A DNA stretch of 64,000 bases. Source: Vigna angularis. Its lineage: Eukaryota; Streptophyta; Magnoliopsida; Fabales; Fabaceae. Location of the stretch: the NCBI RefSeq assembly GCF_016808095.1, contig NC_068971.1:32713631-32777630 (forward strand), written 5' to 3'. Each line of letters begins with the position of its first letter. Position 1 is the first letter of the stretch. Shown here piece after piece: positions 48,852 to 60,920 of the stretch. The position numbers and the translations under genes were made by a program. A model generated the notes under the pieces. The model did not search any database. It was not told the DNA's origin and was given only the letters and a program-made list of their open reading frames with translations.

Positions 48852-50582
48852 TAGTGGCAAATCTAGACCCTAAGTTAGTGAGGGCAATTTACTTTTCAAA
48901 TAATATAAATTAATAATAATTATCATGATGATATGAAGATAATGACATAAGTATCAAAATCATAAAATTCAATGTATCTATTCAAATAAATTATGTACTT
49001 TATAGTTGTCCTCTACATGATTTCATGTCTTGAAATCATTAAATAATTGTCAATGTTATTGAACACCTCTTTCTCATCATTAGACAATCATTCATTCATG
49101 CATCTCCCATCCAATTATACAACTTATTTTTCATAATTTTCACTGGAGAAAAGGCTTTTTCCATGTTGTTGTGGCAATGGAAAAAATCATTGGTAACTTC
49201 TAAAGAAGATAAAGTAATGGATAAACAACATATCTTTTACTTTCAACCAACTTTTGATAAAGATTTATAATTCCTTTTAAAAATAAAAATTCTACATTTC
49301 AACGTATATAAATTATACAAGTCTCAAGTTTATTATCAAGCATCACTAAATCAATTATAGATAGTTCACATGGATTAAACTTTGCAAATTAAATTAGCTT
49401 TGCCTTATCAAAAGTAGTAAAAGTTTGGTTGGATCCAAACAATTCATGCAAAAAAGCAACAAAGTATTTCTCTCTAACTATCATTAAGTTCTTAAAGTTG
49501 CATGTCCACAATAGTATAAGATAATTCAACACAATAATGATGCTTAGTTGTGATAGTTGGAAATTTACCTCCACGTCGTAATCTCCCCTTAGATAAAAAT
49601 ATGTGTTCTATATTGGGAATGTTAATGAAATGCTTATTGCAAAATGAAATTACTTCCTGAAGTAAAGACTTACATCCCTTATCCCTCATAGTTTGCAATC
49701 GTAGCATTGTGATGCTAACAAAGTTCATAACATTGATGACGTCTTGATCTTTTCTTTGTAATGCCTGTGACAATTCATTTGAAATACCCAAGATATTTTT
49801 CGTTAAATGAAATGTGAATACAAAATCAAATTCCTTTAGAAAATGTAAAAGACCATTTGTTTCAACTCTTTGATCTGTATTTGATCCACCTTCTTTTACA
49901 ATTTCAAGAACATCAATTATATAAGAATACATCCATATCAAATTGATGGATGTTTCAAAATGTGAAGCCCAACAAGTATCAACAACTAGTTTAAGACTAG
50001 TTTCTTGATTTAAACCTTGTTCACTAGGAACTTCTCCTTTTCCCAATGCCTCTAACATAATTTATTTGTTGATCAAGAAGCATGTCATGTCGTTTATAAG
50101 ATCCCCAACAACATTTACTAAAGTGGACGTCAAATTAAAATGATATGCAACTGAAATGTGATTTTTAGAAAGGGCAACTAATGTAAGTTGTGATTGATGA
50201 GGAAAAACAATGTACATAAAAAATAGATGAATTCTCTGTTAAGGTCAAACTTTTGAGACCACAAAGTTCTCATTACATGTTGTTAGCATCATCATAACCT
50301 TGTCCACGAATTCTATATATACTAAGCCCATATGTACAAAGTAATTCATCAATTGCCATTTTCAATGATAAAGTTGTAGTATCTTTAACATGAACCATAA
50401 TGCTCAATAATACTTTCCTTTTTGGCATAATGCAAGAGACAACAATTTGCTCCTTGTTTGATATGTCACATGCTTTATCAACAATGATAACAAATAATTC
50501 ATCTACAAGATCACTAATAATAACATTAGGAGTTTCCAATCCAGCAACATTAACAATATCCTTTTGGATTTTTGGATACTGA
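48852..50582 (-). pseudogene. hAT transposase remnant (ZMYM1-like, DUF4371/hATC)
   Basis: Minus strand. 50582-50273: KDIVNVAGLETPNVIISDL, LFVIIVDKACDISNKEQIVV and YGLSIYRIRGQGYDDANNM. 50058-49492: VVDTCWASHFETSINLI, ILGISNELSQALQRKDQDVI and FPTITTKHHYCVELSY. Beyond that, broken frames reach the hAT dimerisation region, with NNMEKAFSPVKIMKNKL and WMGDAxMNDCL near 49050-49190. A hAT-like terminus TAGTGGCAAATCTAGACCC starts at 48852. The N-terminal zinc finger end is absent, so the element is truncated at about 50582. Frameshifts and stops make it inactive. Host domesticated genes of this type exist, but this copy looks like plain decay. Confidence 0.85.
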
Positions 50583-50635
50583 CATTTGTATACTTCGTCA
50601 AGGCTTCTAAGGAGAGTAATGAAAAGTGACACCTA

Positions 50636-50939
50636 TATTGGTAAGATGTGTGCAAGAGTTAGAACTTAGTTTACTGACAGTAATATCACTAGTGGTTGTA
50701 TTATTTATGATGACGACATGTTTTGTGTGGTTATGTATAATAATTGATAATTGTATAACATTGTGAGACACTATGACTATGTTTTGGTTTTGATTATGAC
50801 GTTAAATAAAAGATTTTGAAATTTATGAATTTTATTTAGTATTTTAGTAGCATCCTAGTCAGATTGTTATATTGGACACATTGTTAGTGAAACTCACATA
50901 ATTGAATTTTGTTGAAGGTATTACAATTGTTGAAGTGAT
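50636..50939. other. no gene recognised
   Basis: AT-rich sequence between the copia/hAT block and a MULE zinc knuckle. It may be decayed MULE coding DNA. Confidence 0.3.
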
Positions 50940-51030
50940 GCAAAAAGGGTGATATTGTTGCTTGTGATGTAGTACTTGTCAACAATATGGTCACAACAAT
51001 AGACATTGTAAAAAAAGAACAAAAAAAACT
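50940..51030 (+). pseudogene. MULE transposase zinc-knuckle remnant
   Basis: CSTCQQYGHNNRHCKKRT at 50968-51021 is a CX2CX4HX4C knuckle of the kind that ends plant MuDR transposases (CGxCGxxGHNxRTC). It is an isolated piece. The open stretch at 51245-51420 (KRGGKRRKLGTQ) could be the basic tail of the same protein, separated by a TA microsatellite. Confidence 0.6.
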
Positions 51031-51104
51031 ATGCAAATTATAAAGCCCTTTATTGTAATCATGTTATTTTTATGACAATATATTTAATTTATAATATATT
51101 TAAT

Positions 51105-51110
<6 letters not shown>

Positions 51111-51177
<67 letters not shown>
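51111..51177. repeat. (TA)n microsatellite
   Basis: Uninterrupted TA run of about 65 bp inside decayed MULE sequence. Confidence 0.9.
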
Positions 51178-51183
<6 letters not shown>

Positions 51184-51429
51184 AAAAGAAGACTCCAAAA
51201 AATAGAGCTAGAATGAAAGTCAAAGTCATGGTTCTACCTCTGAAATGATAAACAAAACCACACTCATATATACTCAACCAATAGTGAAGAGGAAGTTAAG
51301 ATCAACCAACTCCAACAATATCAAAGGAGCAAAGAGGGGAGGAAAAAGAAGGAAGTTGGGCACACAAGTTCAAACAAGGCTTTTGATCACTAATATGTGG
51401 AAATTTTGTGGGAGTTGCAATGTGTGATT

Positions 51430-52870
51430 GGAACTATGTTGCCTACTTTTGAACTTTTGGGTTTAATATCTAACTAGTGAGTATTCTTGTGAAGGTTTTT
51501 TTAATGTGCTGTATTGAAAATCACACCAACTTTTACTTTTACTCTGTCACACAGTTATGGCCAACTTGTATTACTATTCTTATTTTAAAATCTCTTTATG
51601 CGCTCTTAATAAGTTTTATTACAATTTCCATTTTTCTTATTAAAATATATTAATTAACATTAATTTCATTAACTTCTACTTAAAACACAATATCATAAAA
51701 CAAAGCTTCTACTTAAATTGTTCTTCCGATGCAATTTCATCGAACACAACTATTTCAATACAATACAAGATTCTAATATTCTTCCAATTAAAAGAGGAAC
51801 ATTTCATACTACATATTACAATTTCTCTTTAGTAGAAATATGATAGAAACATGATTGTAAATGGTAAAGTCCAACAAACAAACAGTAAACAAATTTTAAT
51901 TTTTCTCCATTTTTTCTCTACCATTAATCTTTAGTTTATTATTCTCTTCTTCTTCCTCTTCCTTTTTCTCTTCTTCCTCTTTCTCTTCCTCCTCTTTCTC
52001 TTCCTCTTGCTACCTTCACCTCTTCATTGCCTCTCACACCTCTTTCTCCTTCTTTCCTCTGCTTCTCTTCTTTCTACCTATTTTCAAGTAATTTATAATT
52101 TTGACAAATTTATCAAAAAAGTTGATGTTCATTTTATTGAAAAAGTATTGATGAATTTTAAAAGAATTTAAATAATGATGAAGTTACTATTAATTTTAAA
52201 AAAATAAAATTACAAACAATCTTTCGAAAAAAAACTTATTACCAACTGATTCTAAAAAAATTCAATTGAATTTTATCACGAAATAGTTAATTCTAAAGAA
52301 AAAAACTTTAATGTTATTTTATCAACCTAATTTATTGACATATATTTTTGTTTGTAATAAAAATTATAAATTATTGAAAAATATGTTTGTCGATAATAAA
52401 AATTTTAATTTATCAATTAATCATTATTAATGGATATTTTTATAAGTAATTAAATTTCTAAAATCCATTGCTATACAGTAAATTATGTTTTATTGATGCA
52501 TTTTTTTCATCACTAATTTAAAATTTTCTTGTAGAGAGGGTTGCTAAATTCAATTAGTAAATTATAAAATCTTTTGATGGATATTTTTATGGGTAATTAA
52601 AATTGTAAATCTGTTGTTAAAGTTAATCTAAAATTTTCTTGTAGTGATAAAAAAAGAGGGTTAAATTGTGTATTTGATGATGAATAGTAAGATGATAGTT
52701 TTATATGACAAACAATATGTTAAAAACTTTTCTAAAAATCTTAATTTGTAATACTCTCATATCTAATAAGAGATAAAGGAAAAAAAGATTTACATTTGAA
52801 TCTTTATATGGATTTGTTTGATACTGCATATTATGTCAAGTCCAATCAAGTTTTATTATTTAGACTAAAC
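51430..52870. other. no gene recognised; CT-rich tract
   Basis: AT-rich, with a CTTCCTCTTTCTCTTCC-type pyrimidine tract at 51945-52075. No coding match. Confidence 0.4.
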
Positions 52871-53282
52871 TACGGCTGTGTTCCTTTGAAGGGATTTCAC
52901 TCTTTACGGAGATTGGCGAGGATGGATTTGCAAAAGTAGGTTTGTTCTCTTCGCATGATTTGCGTCGATTTGCAACGACGGAAGAGCGAGGATTTGCGAA
53001 TAAACAATGTTGAATTCATCTCGCCAAAACTGCGACGATTTGCGCTGATTTAGGGGACAAAGACTTATATGTCCCCGATAACTTGAAGTACGAACATTGT
53101 TCTTCCATACATCTTTCGAAATATATTAACGGGGTTATTTTGTTGCAGGTAGAAGCTGTGTCATTTACTTGAAGAGGAAGAGAGTTGGAGGAGCAAGAAG
53201 GTTGTTGTTGATGATGAGGAAGCCGATGAAGATGAGAAATGAAGGAAGGAGCAGTGGTTGAAGAAGTGATGGAAGAAGCCAG

Positions 53283-53480
53283 GTATTCGGTTTGAAGAAG
53301 AGGGTATCCGGTTAAGAGTGTTGTTGAGTCGCACGTAATCGGTTACAACATTGGCGTAACCGGTTACACATTGTAGAAGACGGAGGCGTATTCGGTTACA
53401 CATGCCGTAACCGGTTCAAGCTTCAATGGTGAGATCCAATGGAGGCATATTCGGTTAGACAATGTAGTATCCGGTTCGAG
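53283..53480. repeat. GTATTCGGTT/GTAACCGGTTAC motif series
   Basis: Eight spaced variants of GTANYCGGTT, for example GTATTCGGTT, GTATCCGGTT and the palindromic GTAACCGGTTAC, occur in 200 bp. The reverse complement form is found at 3120-3400. Confidence 0.75.
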
Positions 53481-53543
53481 CTCGTCCAAGTTATCGGATC
53501 ACCGAACACTCTCAACCAGAAAATCCCCAAAACAATCTGAACC

Positions 53544-54193
53544 ATGTCGTGGCAAACTTACGTCGACGACCACCTTCTTTGCGAGATTGAAGGAAACCAC
53601 CTAAGTCACGCCGTTATCATCGGCCAGGACGACAGCGTTTGGGCTCAGAGCTCCAGCTTTCCTCAAGTTTTTGTTTCCATCTTCGCTTATTCTTTTCCCA
53701 ATTCAATCGCCTCCTTTCGCTGTTTATTCTTAATTCTTTACTCAAGTCTCTAGATTCTCCGATCTCTGCTCAATGCCTTCGCTTATAAATCAAGCCAAGA
53801 TTCCAGAACGATCGTCTTGCAATACACTTCAAATTTAAGGGCATGTTTGTCAATATGCTAAACCTGATCCGCAATGGAAACCAATCCGAATTGACTTGGA
53901 CTGCACTTAGTAGTTTTGAGCTGTTGAATACAACAACTGTGTTTTAATCTGATGTTGTCAGTTTGATGCGTGCTTGCTTGATTGATTATCTTATTATATG
54001 TGTCTCATGCTCTTATGAACTCCACTGTTAACGGATCTGCTTTTGTTTTTGTTGATCTGTTTTAATTGGTGATTTAATAACATGTGGGTTTTTGTTTATT
54101 TAGTTAAAACCTGAGGAAGTATCTGGGATCATGAATGACTTTAATGAGCCTGGAACACTTGCTCCCACTGGATTGTATATTGGTGGCACTAAA
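53544..54193 (+). pseudogene. captured profilin, 3'-truncated
   Basis: Exon 1 (53544-53666) encodes [19 protein letters not shown] through QSSSFPQ, the conserved start of plant profilin. An intron with GT (53667) and TAG (54101-54103) follows, in phase 0. Exon 2 (54104-54193) gives [17 protein letters not shown] and then ends abruptly after LYIGGTK. The remaining half (the YMVIQGE-type strand and the C-terminal actin- and proline-rich-ligand-binding helix) is absent, and the sequence turns into transposon arm. Profilin binds monomeric actin and regulates filament growth in the cytoplasm. This piece encodes 71 profilin residues and 11 arm-derived ones before TAA at 54227, and could not fold normally. 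The retained intron shows capture at the DNA level. The coding part itself has no stop. Confidence 0.9.
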
Positions 54194-54531
54194 TTAATTT
54201 TACTACATTATAATTTTTATAATTTTTAAACATTAATTTTACTACATTAATTTTCTCTTTATAAACATTTTTACAAATAAATATAACATTAATAAATAAC
54301 ATTTTATATTAATTTTATAATTAGGGACATTTTGGTAATCTTTAATTTCTACCAATTAAACTAAATTTTAAAATCTATCACATCAATCAAATCCTACACT
54401 AATTCTCACAAACTTTACTTCCAAATCCATTCTCAATTACCCACAAATCCACTCAAAAAAACAACTAAAAAATTACCCTCAAATCCATTCAAATCATCTC
54501 CCCCAAATACACCCAAAAGAACACACCCTAC

Positions 54532-55436
54532 AAGTTACAACACCTGTATTCTTTGAACCTTGACCACTTTAATTATCAACCACCTAATTTTTGTATGTCA
54601 ATGTAAAAACAACATAAGAATACTAACTTTGACTTTCATATTCCATACTCTAAAAGTGCAAAATTATATTATATATTGTATAATCCAAAATATAATTGAA
54701 ATTATGAATTATATAACCAAAAAAATGGAGTAATTCATAACATAATTTTCCATTTGAATTACACAATTTGAAACTTCAAAATTATATTATGAATTATACA
54801 AATGAAATACAATTTTTAAAGTCAAATTATTTGTGTAATTTATGATATTATTTTCGAATTTCAGATTACAAGATCCCAAAAACAAAACACTTTTCACTTA
54901 AGAATTGCGCAATCTAAATAACCTATGGGTTGCACAACGTAAAAGGATAAACTCCAAATAAAAAACCCAAATATCTTCGAAACCAAAAATGAAAATGCTA
55001 ATATTAAACAATTACCCACCTTCAAGTTTAATAGTATACTAATTTTTAGTTTAGCTTAGCGGGCCAAAATATTGCTTTCAGCAACTCTTCAATGAAAAGA
55101 AAAAACACTAATGTAGCTTATCGATGCCTGGAAAAAAACTTCATTGCCATTTAATAGAAGAATAGCAAAGTGGGATAAGTTTAAAATTAGTAGGTGCAGG
55201 AAGAAGTTATGAGGTGCAAAACGTAATAGCCTGAATTTAAAAACTACAAACCGAAAGCATTTTGGTCTGAACGTAAGATCCAAACTGGTTCAGCCCAGCC
55301 CAAACCGGAGACAAAAATGGCAGTGAATAACCACATTTGGACACATTTTTGTTTTCTCTTGACGTTGTTGTGTAGAAGAGTATAATCGCAGGGCGAGAAC
55401 CAACGAACGAAAGAAAGAGAAGGGTGAAGAAGAAAC
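54532..55436. other. intergenic; 5' flank of the Rieske gene
   Basis: AT-rich to about 55230, then more balanced sequence leading to the Rieske start codon. The last 60 bases are purine-rich (GAACGAAAGAAAGAG), as in many plant 5' leaders. No clear TATA box was identified. Confidence 0.4.
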
Positions 55437-57750
55437 ATGTTGAGGGTTGCAGCAAAGAGGCTTTCGTCTCTCTCCTCCTCTCCGTGGAGGGCCAACCACG
55501 CCGCCTCCGCAGTTCTCTCTCGGAACCCCGTTGCGCCGTCCCTTTCCACAGAGGAGCACAGATCCGACCCGTTTTCTCTCCGAACCGAATTCTTCCTTCC
55601 CATCAGAGGTTAGGGTTCCCTTCTCATCTGTCTCCCTTTATGGATTCATTCGAAGCTTCGAATGATTTGTTTTGCTCGTATTTTTTTTTTGTTTGGATCG
55701 TTCTGTTATTTGAATCTTAGGGTTCCTCTCCTTATGATTATTATCCTTGATTGGATGCTTTTTAATGCTTATGATCATCTGTAAAGCTCAAATTTTTATA
55801 TGATCGATGTACTTGTGGCTGATTTACTTAAGTAGGTTATAGCATCTGGAGGCAGTTCGCCTTTGTGGATTGCGATGTTCTTTGTTCCCTTTGGGTGATA
55901 GTTTTTGGATTTTTCATGGATGTTTTTTTATTAGAAGTTGGTGTGGGATTCGTTCTCGTGTTTTCCTGTTGGAATTGCGAATTTGGATTCCGAGCTTTTT
56001 TTTTGCGTCTGTTATTTGATATCTTGATTTTGTTTGGTACTTTTTTTTCTCTTTTTAATTATTGGATGACATTTGGTTGGAGTTTTCTGTATTCCACTGC
56101 TTTGAGGAAATTTATGCAACCTCGTTGTAGCTAAATGTTTCAAGGTCATATATTCCCTGTCTATGCAATTTTATCCCATTCTGATGAAAGGTAACTTATT
56201 CTGCTTCTATGATGGAAGTTTAGTTGCTTTCTAATGACATTGTTCATCCAAACTAGAAGGGGTATCTGTACAGATAGTATAGACCGTTTTCTACGCCATC
56301 GAATTTTGATGATGGGAAGGGTTGTTCATTTAGGAAATGTAAAGAAAAGTGGTGAAAATAGAACTTTCATTTTCCTAGTGGTAGGGATGTAATCTAATAA
56401 GTCCTAGAAGTTACTACCTAACTAATTTTATTCTTCTATATGCGGTACTACTAATTGCTAAAGTTTCATTGCTATCTTGAAAAATATAAAGGAAACTATG
56501 TAAATAGTTATTAAGTTCTGATTGTTCTGTGTGTGCCCTGTGGTATCTATTTGTATCATCACCATACTTTGGGATTCTTCTATGATTTCGTATGAACAAA
56601 TTTTTTCTGAAGCATTAGATAATATGATGGAAACTGAATAAGCTTCTCCTTTAAGCTAAATTTAGTTTATGCATAAGTTAATTTGTGGTTTGTTTCATAG
56701 TTCTAACTTCTCTAAGAGTTTATGTTAACTTGAGCATAGAATTTATTGGATTTTTTTTTATCTTTTCTTCCTATATTCCTCTCCTTTAAGTGCCTATTCA
56801 AGATATCTATCCAAACAGGGTCCATATTACTGGATCAGTGATTTTTAACAGAATATTTATGATTTCTGTTATTTGTTAATTATGCTTATGATTTACCACT
56901 CTTGTGTCACTGGATGAATACTTTCTTGCAAAGTATTCTTGAATTTGTTATTCCTTAAGAAGATTTGTGTGTTACGTTGGGCCTAATATGCTGCTGTATG
57001 TTATGTTAGTTTAGGGTTTTGGTTTTGTAGTTTTAATTTAGCTTTGTGCTCTTAGTTTAAGGCTTACTTTTTCATGGGTTAATTGGTTTAATTTTATCTT
57101 GTCCAGGTTATGCTACTGATTCTCTGTTCCACCCTAAAGAAAACAGCCTTATTCCTGAAATTCCTGCAACTGTTGCGGCTGTTAAAAACCCTTCTTCTAA
57201 GATTATATATGATGAACACAACCATGAACGATTTCCTCCTGGTGATCCAAGCAAAAGGGCATTTGCCTACTTTGTCCTAACTGGTGGTAGGTTTGTTTAT
57301 GCCTCCTTGATTCGTCTCCTTGTCCTCAAGTTTGTGCTCAGCATGTCAGCAAGTAAGGATGTTCTTGCCCTGGCTTCACTTGAAGTTGATCTCTCCAGCA
57401 TTGAGCCAGGCACTACTGTGACTGTTAAGTGGCGGGGAAAACCAGTGTTCATCAGGCGCAGAACAGAAGATGATATTAAGCTGGCAAACAGTGTTGATAT
57501 TGCATCTCTTCGTGATCCCCAGCAGGACGCTGAGAGAGTAAAGAACCCTGAGTGGCTTATTGTGGTTGGGGTGTGCACACATCTGGGTTGCATTCCCTTG
57601 CCAAATGCTGGTGACTTTGGCGGATGGTTTTGTCCATGCCATGGTTCCCATTACGATATTTCCGGCAGAATTAGGAAGGGACCGGCACCATACAATCTAG
57701 AGGTACCAACTTATACCTTCTTGGAGGAAAACAAGTTGATGATTGGTTGA
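55437..57750 (+). CDS. mitochondrial Rieske iron-sulfur protein of complex III (cytochrome b-c1)
   Basis: Two exons, 55437-55608 and 57107-57750, with a phase-1 intron (GTTAGG donor, CCAG acceptor) that restores PIR-G-YATDS. The product is 271 residues, normal for plants. It transfers electrons from ubiquinol to cytochrome c1 in the inner membrane. The N-terminus ([15 protein letters not shown]) is basic and Ser-rich, without acidic residues, like a mitochondrial presequence. A membrane anchor lies at about residues 105-140. The C-terminal [2Fe-2S] domain has CTHLGC (214-219) and CPCHGS (233-238). These supply the cluster ligands Cys214, His216, Cys233 and His236 and the Cys219-Cys235 disulfide. 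[10 protein letters not shown] follows. The start is the first ATG of the leader and gives a proper presequence. All key residues are intact. It is the clearest functional protein gene here. Confidence 0.96.
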
Positions 57751-59840
57751 AAACCTTGGATTGGTTCTAAGTGGAATGAGTCCACAATTTTTTTGATTTA
57801 TTGGATAATGTCGAAATGTGCCATGGATATCTTTGGTCATGGACTTCTCATATTTTATGTTTAGCAAGTGTTATGTAACTCGGAAATTTGAGTATTACTG
57901 CTTTACGAGACTTGTATCAATAATCGCCTGACTTTTTTACTTCTATGGATGTTCAAAGTCTGATGCCATCAGGCATATGCATTGTATTTTTCATATCATG
58001 AATAACATTTGGAGATCTGCTTAGCAAGTAGGTTGGTTAATAGGACATTTTATAATTGGTTATGCGTACAATTACAACATTGTTTCTTGTATAGTTAGCT
58101 TGGTTATATTCTTTTACTTTATGGCATGTCGTATGGAAAAATATAGTTATCTTTTGAAGATCCCTTGAACCTAAACCCTCTCTTTTTTTGGCTTAATGAG
58201 TTTCTTAATCTTGTTTTCGACTTATGCACCCTCGTTTGAACAACGATCCTTGATAAGGTTCCACCATCATTCAGAAGGGTTACACGATACCTGATTGGCT
58301 AATCATGGAACCATCATGTATTCTTAGAGCATTTATAATGCAAAAGCTCTGATTCTATTTAAATTAATTTTACTATGTCACATTATATATATTCTTAGAA
58401 CTTTTGTATCAGTTCAATTTTTAAACTTAATTTTATATTGATATTTAAGTTGTATATAAATTGCCACGTCATAACGAGAGATTTTCTAGGTTATTCCTAA
58501 TGTAAAAGAATTTATAATGTAAAAGAATGATGTCAATCATAACGATAAGTTTTTGTTATTTCCAATACAAGAATCATTCCGATTTTATTTCATGTAAGTT
58601 TTATATTATAATATCTTATTTTACTTTCAAGAAATTTTACAAGAACTTGCAACTTTTTTTCTGATAAAAAAGTTTTATAAGATTTATTTCAACAACTTCT
58701 GTTTAATTTTATTTTTTAAAAGTTATTTTTTTTTTCCAGAATTTAGAATCTTAAATTTTATGTTATAAATAAGATGTTGACAGATAATGTTATAAAATGA
58801 GTTTTAATTTAAGACCCTTAATCGAATACACTTTAACCTTTATAAAAACATAGTGAAAACGTGATTAATGTATTGTTTTATTTAAATGGTGGGACAACTA
58901 AAAGTTTTGTTTTATTTAAATAAAGGGACAAGAGAGTTCACTTCCTTTGAGATTTAATAAAAAAGTGTTTCGGTTGTAAATAAAGAGATGCCATGTTTAA
59001 TGAAGTGACTTATGCCTCTTAGAAGATAACAACCCTTAATTAAAATATGATCATTAATGAAGTGACTTATACCGCTTAGAAGAGAAGTAAAATTATCTAA
59101 CAGCACTGCAGACCTAAGATTTGGAGTGTGTGAGTCTCTTTGGAAGAGTTTATGTAAATTATTTACAAGTTTTATTGTAAAGTTCCTTTTAGATAAGATA
59201 TTTTAGCGTTTGGATGATATATAATTAAGCGTTTATTTATGAAGAGCTTTTATCAGACGTGGTGTTTTCATAAAATTCTTACAATGATTTTATATAGTTA
59301 ATATAAATACATAAAAATTAGATTATTTAAATTTTTAAGTCAAGTACATTTCAAAATAATAAAATTGATTTTTCTCTTTATAATAAAAGTGTTTTTATGA
59401 AATATATCTACATTATTTTTTATAAAAAAACGCTTAATGATAAAGTATTGTTTTTTGTTTGTGTAATTATATTTATGAGCTATAAGATTTAAAATGTAAT
59501 TAATATAACTATTGTACAAATGTATCCACGAGCATACAACGTTATCTTCTAATAAAAAAAAATTAAGTATCATTGCAAAAAATATTGATATTTGTAGAAG
59601 TTAAAATTATAAATTTTAATGGTTAAAAGCTGTCACAAATAAAATTTTTGATAGTTAAAATAATCATCATAATTACACATGTGTAAAATGATTTGTGAAA
59701 AAAATATTTTAACTGTTGGTATTGTTATCAGAAAAAAAAATAATAACGGTTAAAAATGGAATTGAATAATATTTTATTATATTTTGATAGTTAAATCCAT
59801 CACAAAATATATCATATTTTGAAAGTTAAAAACTGTCAAA
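57751..59840. other. 3' flank of the Rieske gene and AT-rich DNA
   Basis: 57751-58100 is the likely 3' untranslated region. Beyond it, a GAGCATTTATAATGCAAAAG motif near 58330 and a partial echo near 58498-58520 suggest an old MITE. At 59590-59840, GTTAAAAxCTGTCACAAA-type words recur like transposon subterminal repeats. The gypsy LTR inserted at the edge of this block (TCAAA before 59841). Confidence 0.4.
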
Positions 59841-60885
59841 TGTAATATCCCAAAAATACAGTCCAGAACTATACAATAGAATAATCACATTAATTAATAA
59901 TTCAGATCAGTCTTTACACTAAGAACGAACGCGTTATGGCCGAACGCTCAAACATAGCACTATTACCATAAGGTGCTCGTCCTCAAATAGAATTCTTCCC
60001 AAATGAAAGAATTCTATTTCAAAGAATTTTTACTAGAAACACCGAACGGTCAAGGACCGTTCAATGTCGAACGTTCAATATCATAGGGGAATTTCTTATT
60101 CAGAATTTACTTACATTCAAATTCATTTCTTAGCATATAACTTCATAATTTCATATCATAACACATTTCATATTACTCATACATCAACTCATAATCATTA
60201 TCATATATCAAATAATCCAACATCACAAGTCATGCTTCATACAACTCGTAGAACGTTCATGCAGCATAGTAAAACATAAGAATTAAATTGAATAAGCTTC
60301 CCTTACCTCTAACGTGAACGATCGTCCTAGAGGCAGATGTATGGTTGGTCTGACTAAAATCTTTCCTACCCTTACGTTCCACAACTCTTAACTAATTAAA
60401 AGCAAAACAATCAACAGTGGATCAGACAATATATCAGCATTCAACCGAGGCTTGGTTTGCATGCACTATAGAACGAACGACTAAGGACAAAAGACTTACC
60501 AGGTTCAGAACCCGGAAATGTTCGGTTCAGAATGAAGCTTATGACGCCAGGAACGCTTCTACGGTCTTTGAAATATGATCGGAGGAGTAAAAAGGGTGAA
60601 TTTTCTTAGAGAGAAGATGGGGTTTCTAGTGAGAAGGAGGAGAAAATGAAAAGTTTCAGAGTTTGGGAAGGAGGGTGCATGCAGAGGAGAGTGAGACGGA
60701 AGTTTCAGAAACAATCATTTTCTTCCCACGTTCAAACGAGCGTCCGCTCTATTGCCGACACCTGCCTTCCACTATCTGATTTCAGAGTCCTAGTTACTTG
60801 ACACCTGGCGTCCGCGCAGAGGGTTTTGGGTGCGTTTTAAATGACTCTGACAGGGGTTTTGGGTGCATTTTTCAGAGGTCTGACA
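59841..60885 (-). repeat. 3' LTR of minus-strand gypsy element, 1045 bp
   Basis: On the minus strand it starts TGTCAGACC at 60885, directly after the polypurine tract, and ends GGGATATTACA at 59841, giving TG...CA ends. It contains many GAACG/CGTTC words, for example CGAACGTTC near 60065. The outer flank begins TTTGA on the minus strand, which would be one half of the 5-bp duplication; the other half lies outside the window. Confidence 0.85.
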
Positions 60886-60895
60886 TTCCCCCTAA
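60886..60895 (-). other. polypurine tract
   Basis: TTAGGGGGAA on the minus strand, immediately before the LTR start TGTCAGACC. Confidence 0.75.
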
Positions 60896-60920
60896 CTACA
60901 AAAATTTTCGTCCTCGAAAA

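Larger units (their letters stand above)
52874..54528 (+). mobile_element. Harbinger-like element carrying a profilin gene fragment
   Basis: Left end GGCTGTGTTCCTTTG at 52874 and right end CAAAAGAACACACCC at 54528 match as inverted repeats at 18 of the first 24 positions. The trinucleotide TAC directly flanks both (52871-52873 and 54529-54531), fitting a PIF/Harbinger 3-bp duplication. From left to right it holds a GC-richer left arm, a CT-rich zone, the GTATTCGGTT motif series, the profilin piece and an AT-rich right arm (54194-54528). The element at 2342-3694 has the same arms and motif series, inverted, but no profilin. No transposase is encoded. Confidence 0.7.

Noticed and set aside
55237..55603. 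Minus-strand open frames over the Rieske first exon
   Set aside because: Shadows of the GC-rich presequence exon of the Rieske gene on the plus strand.
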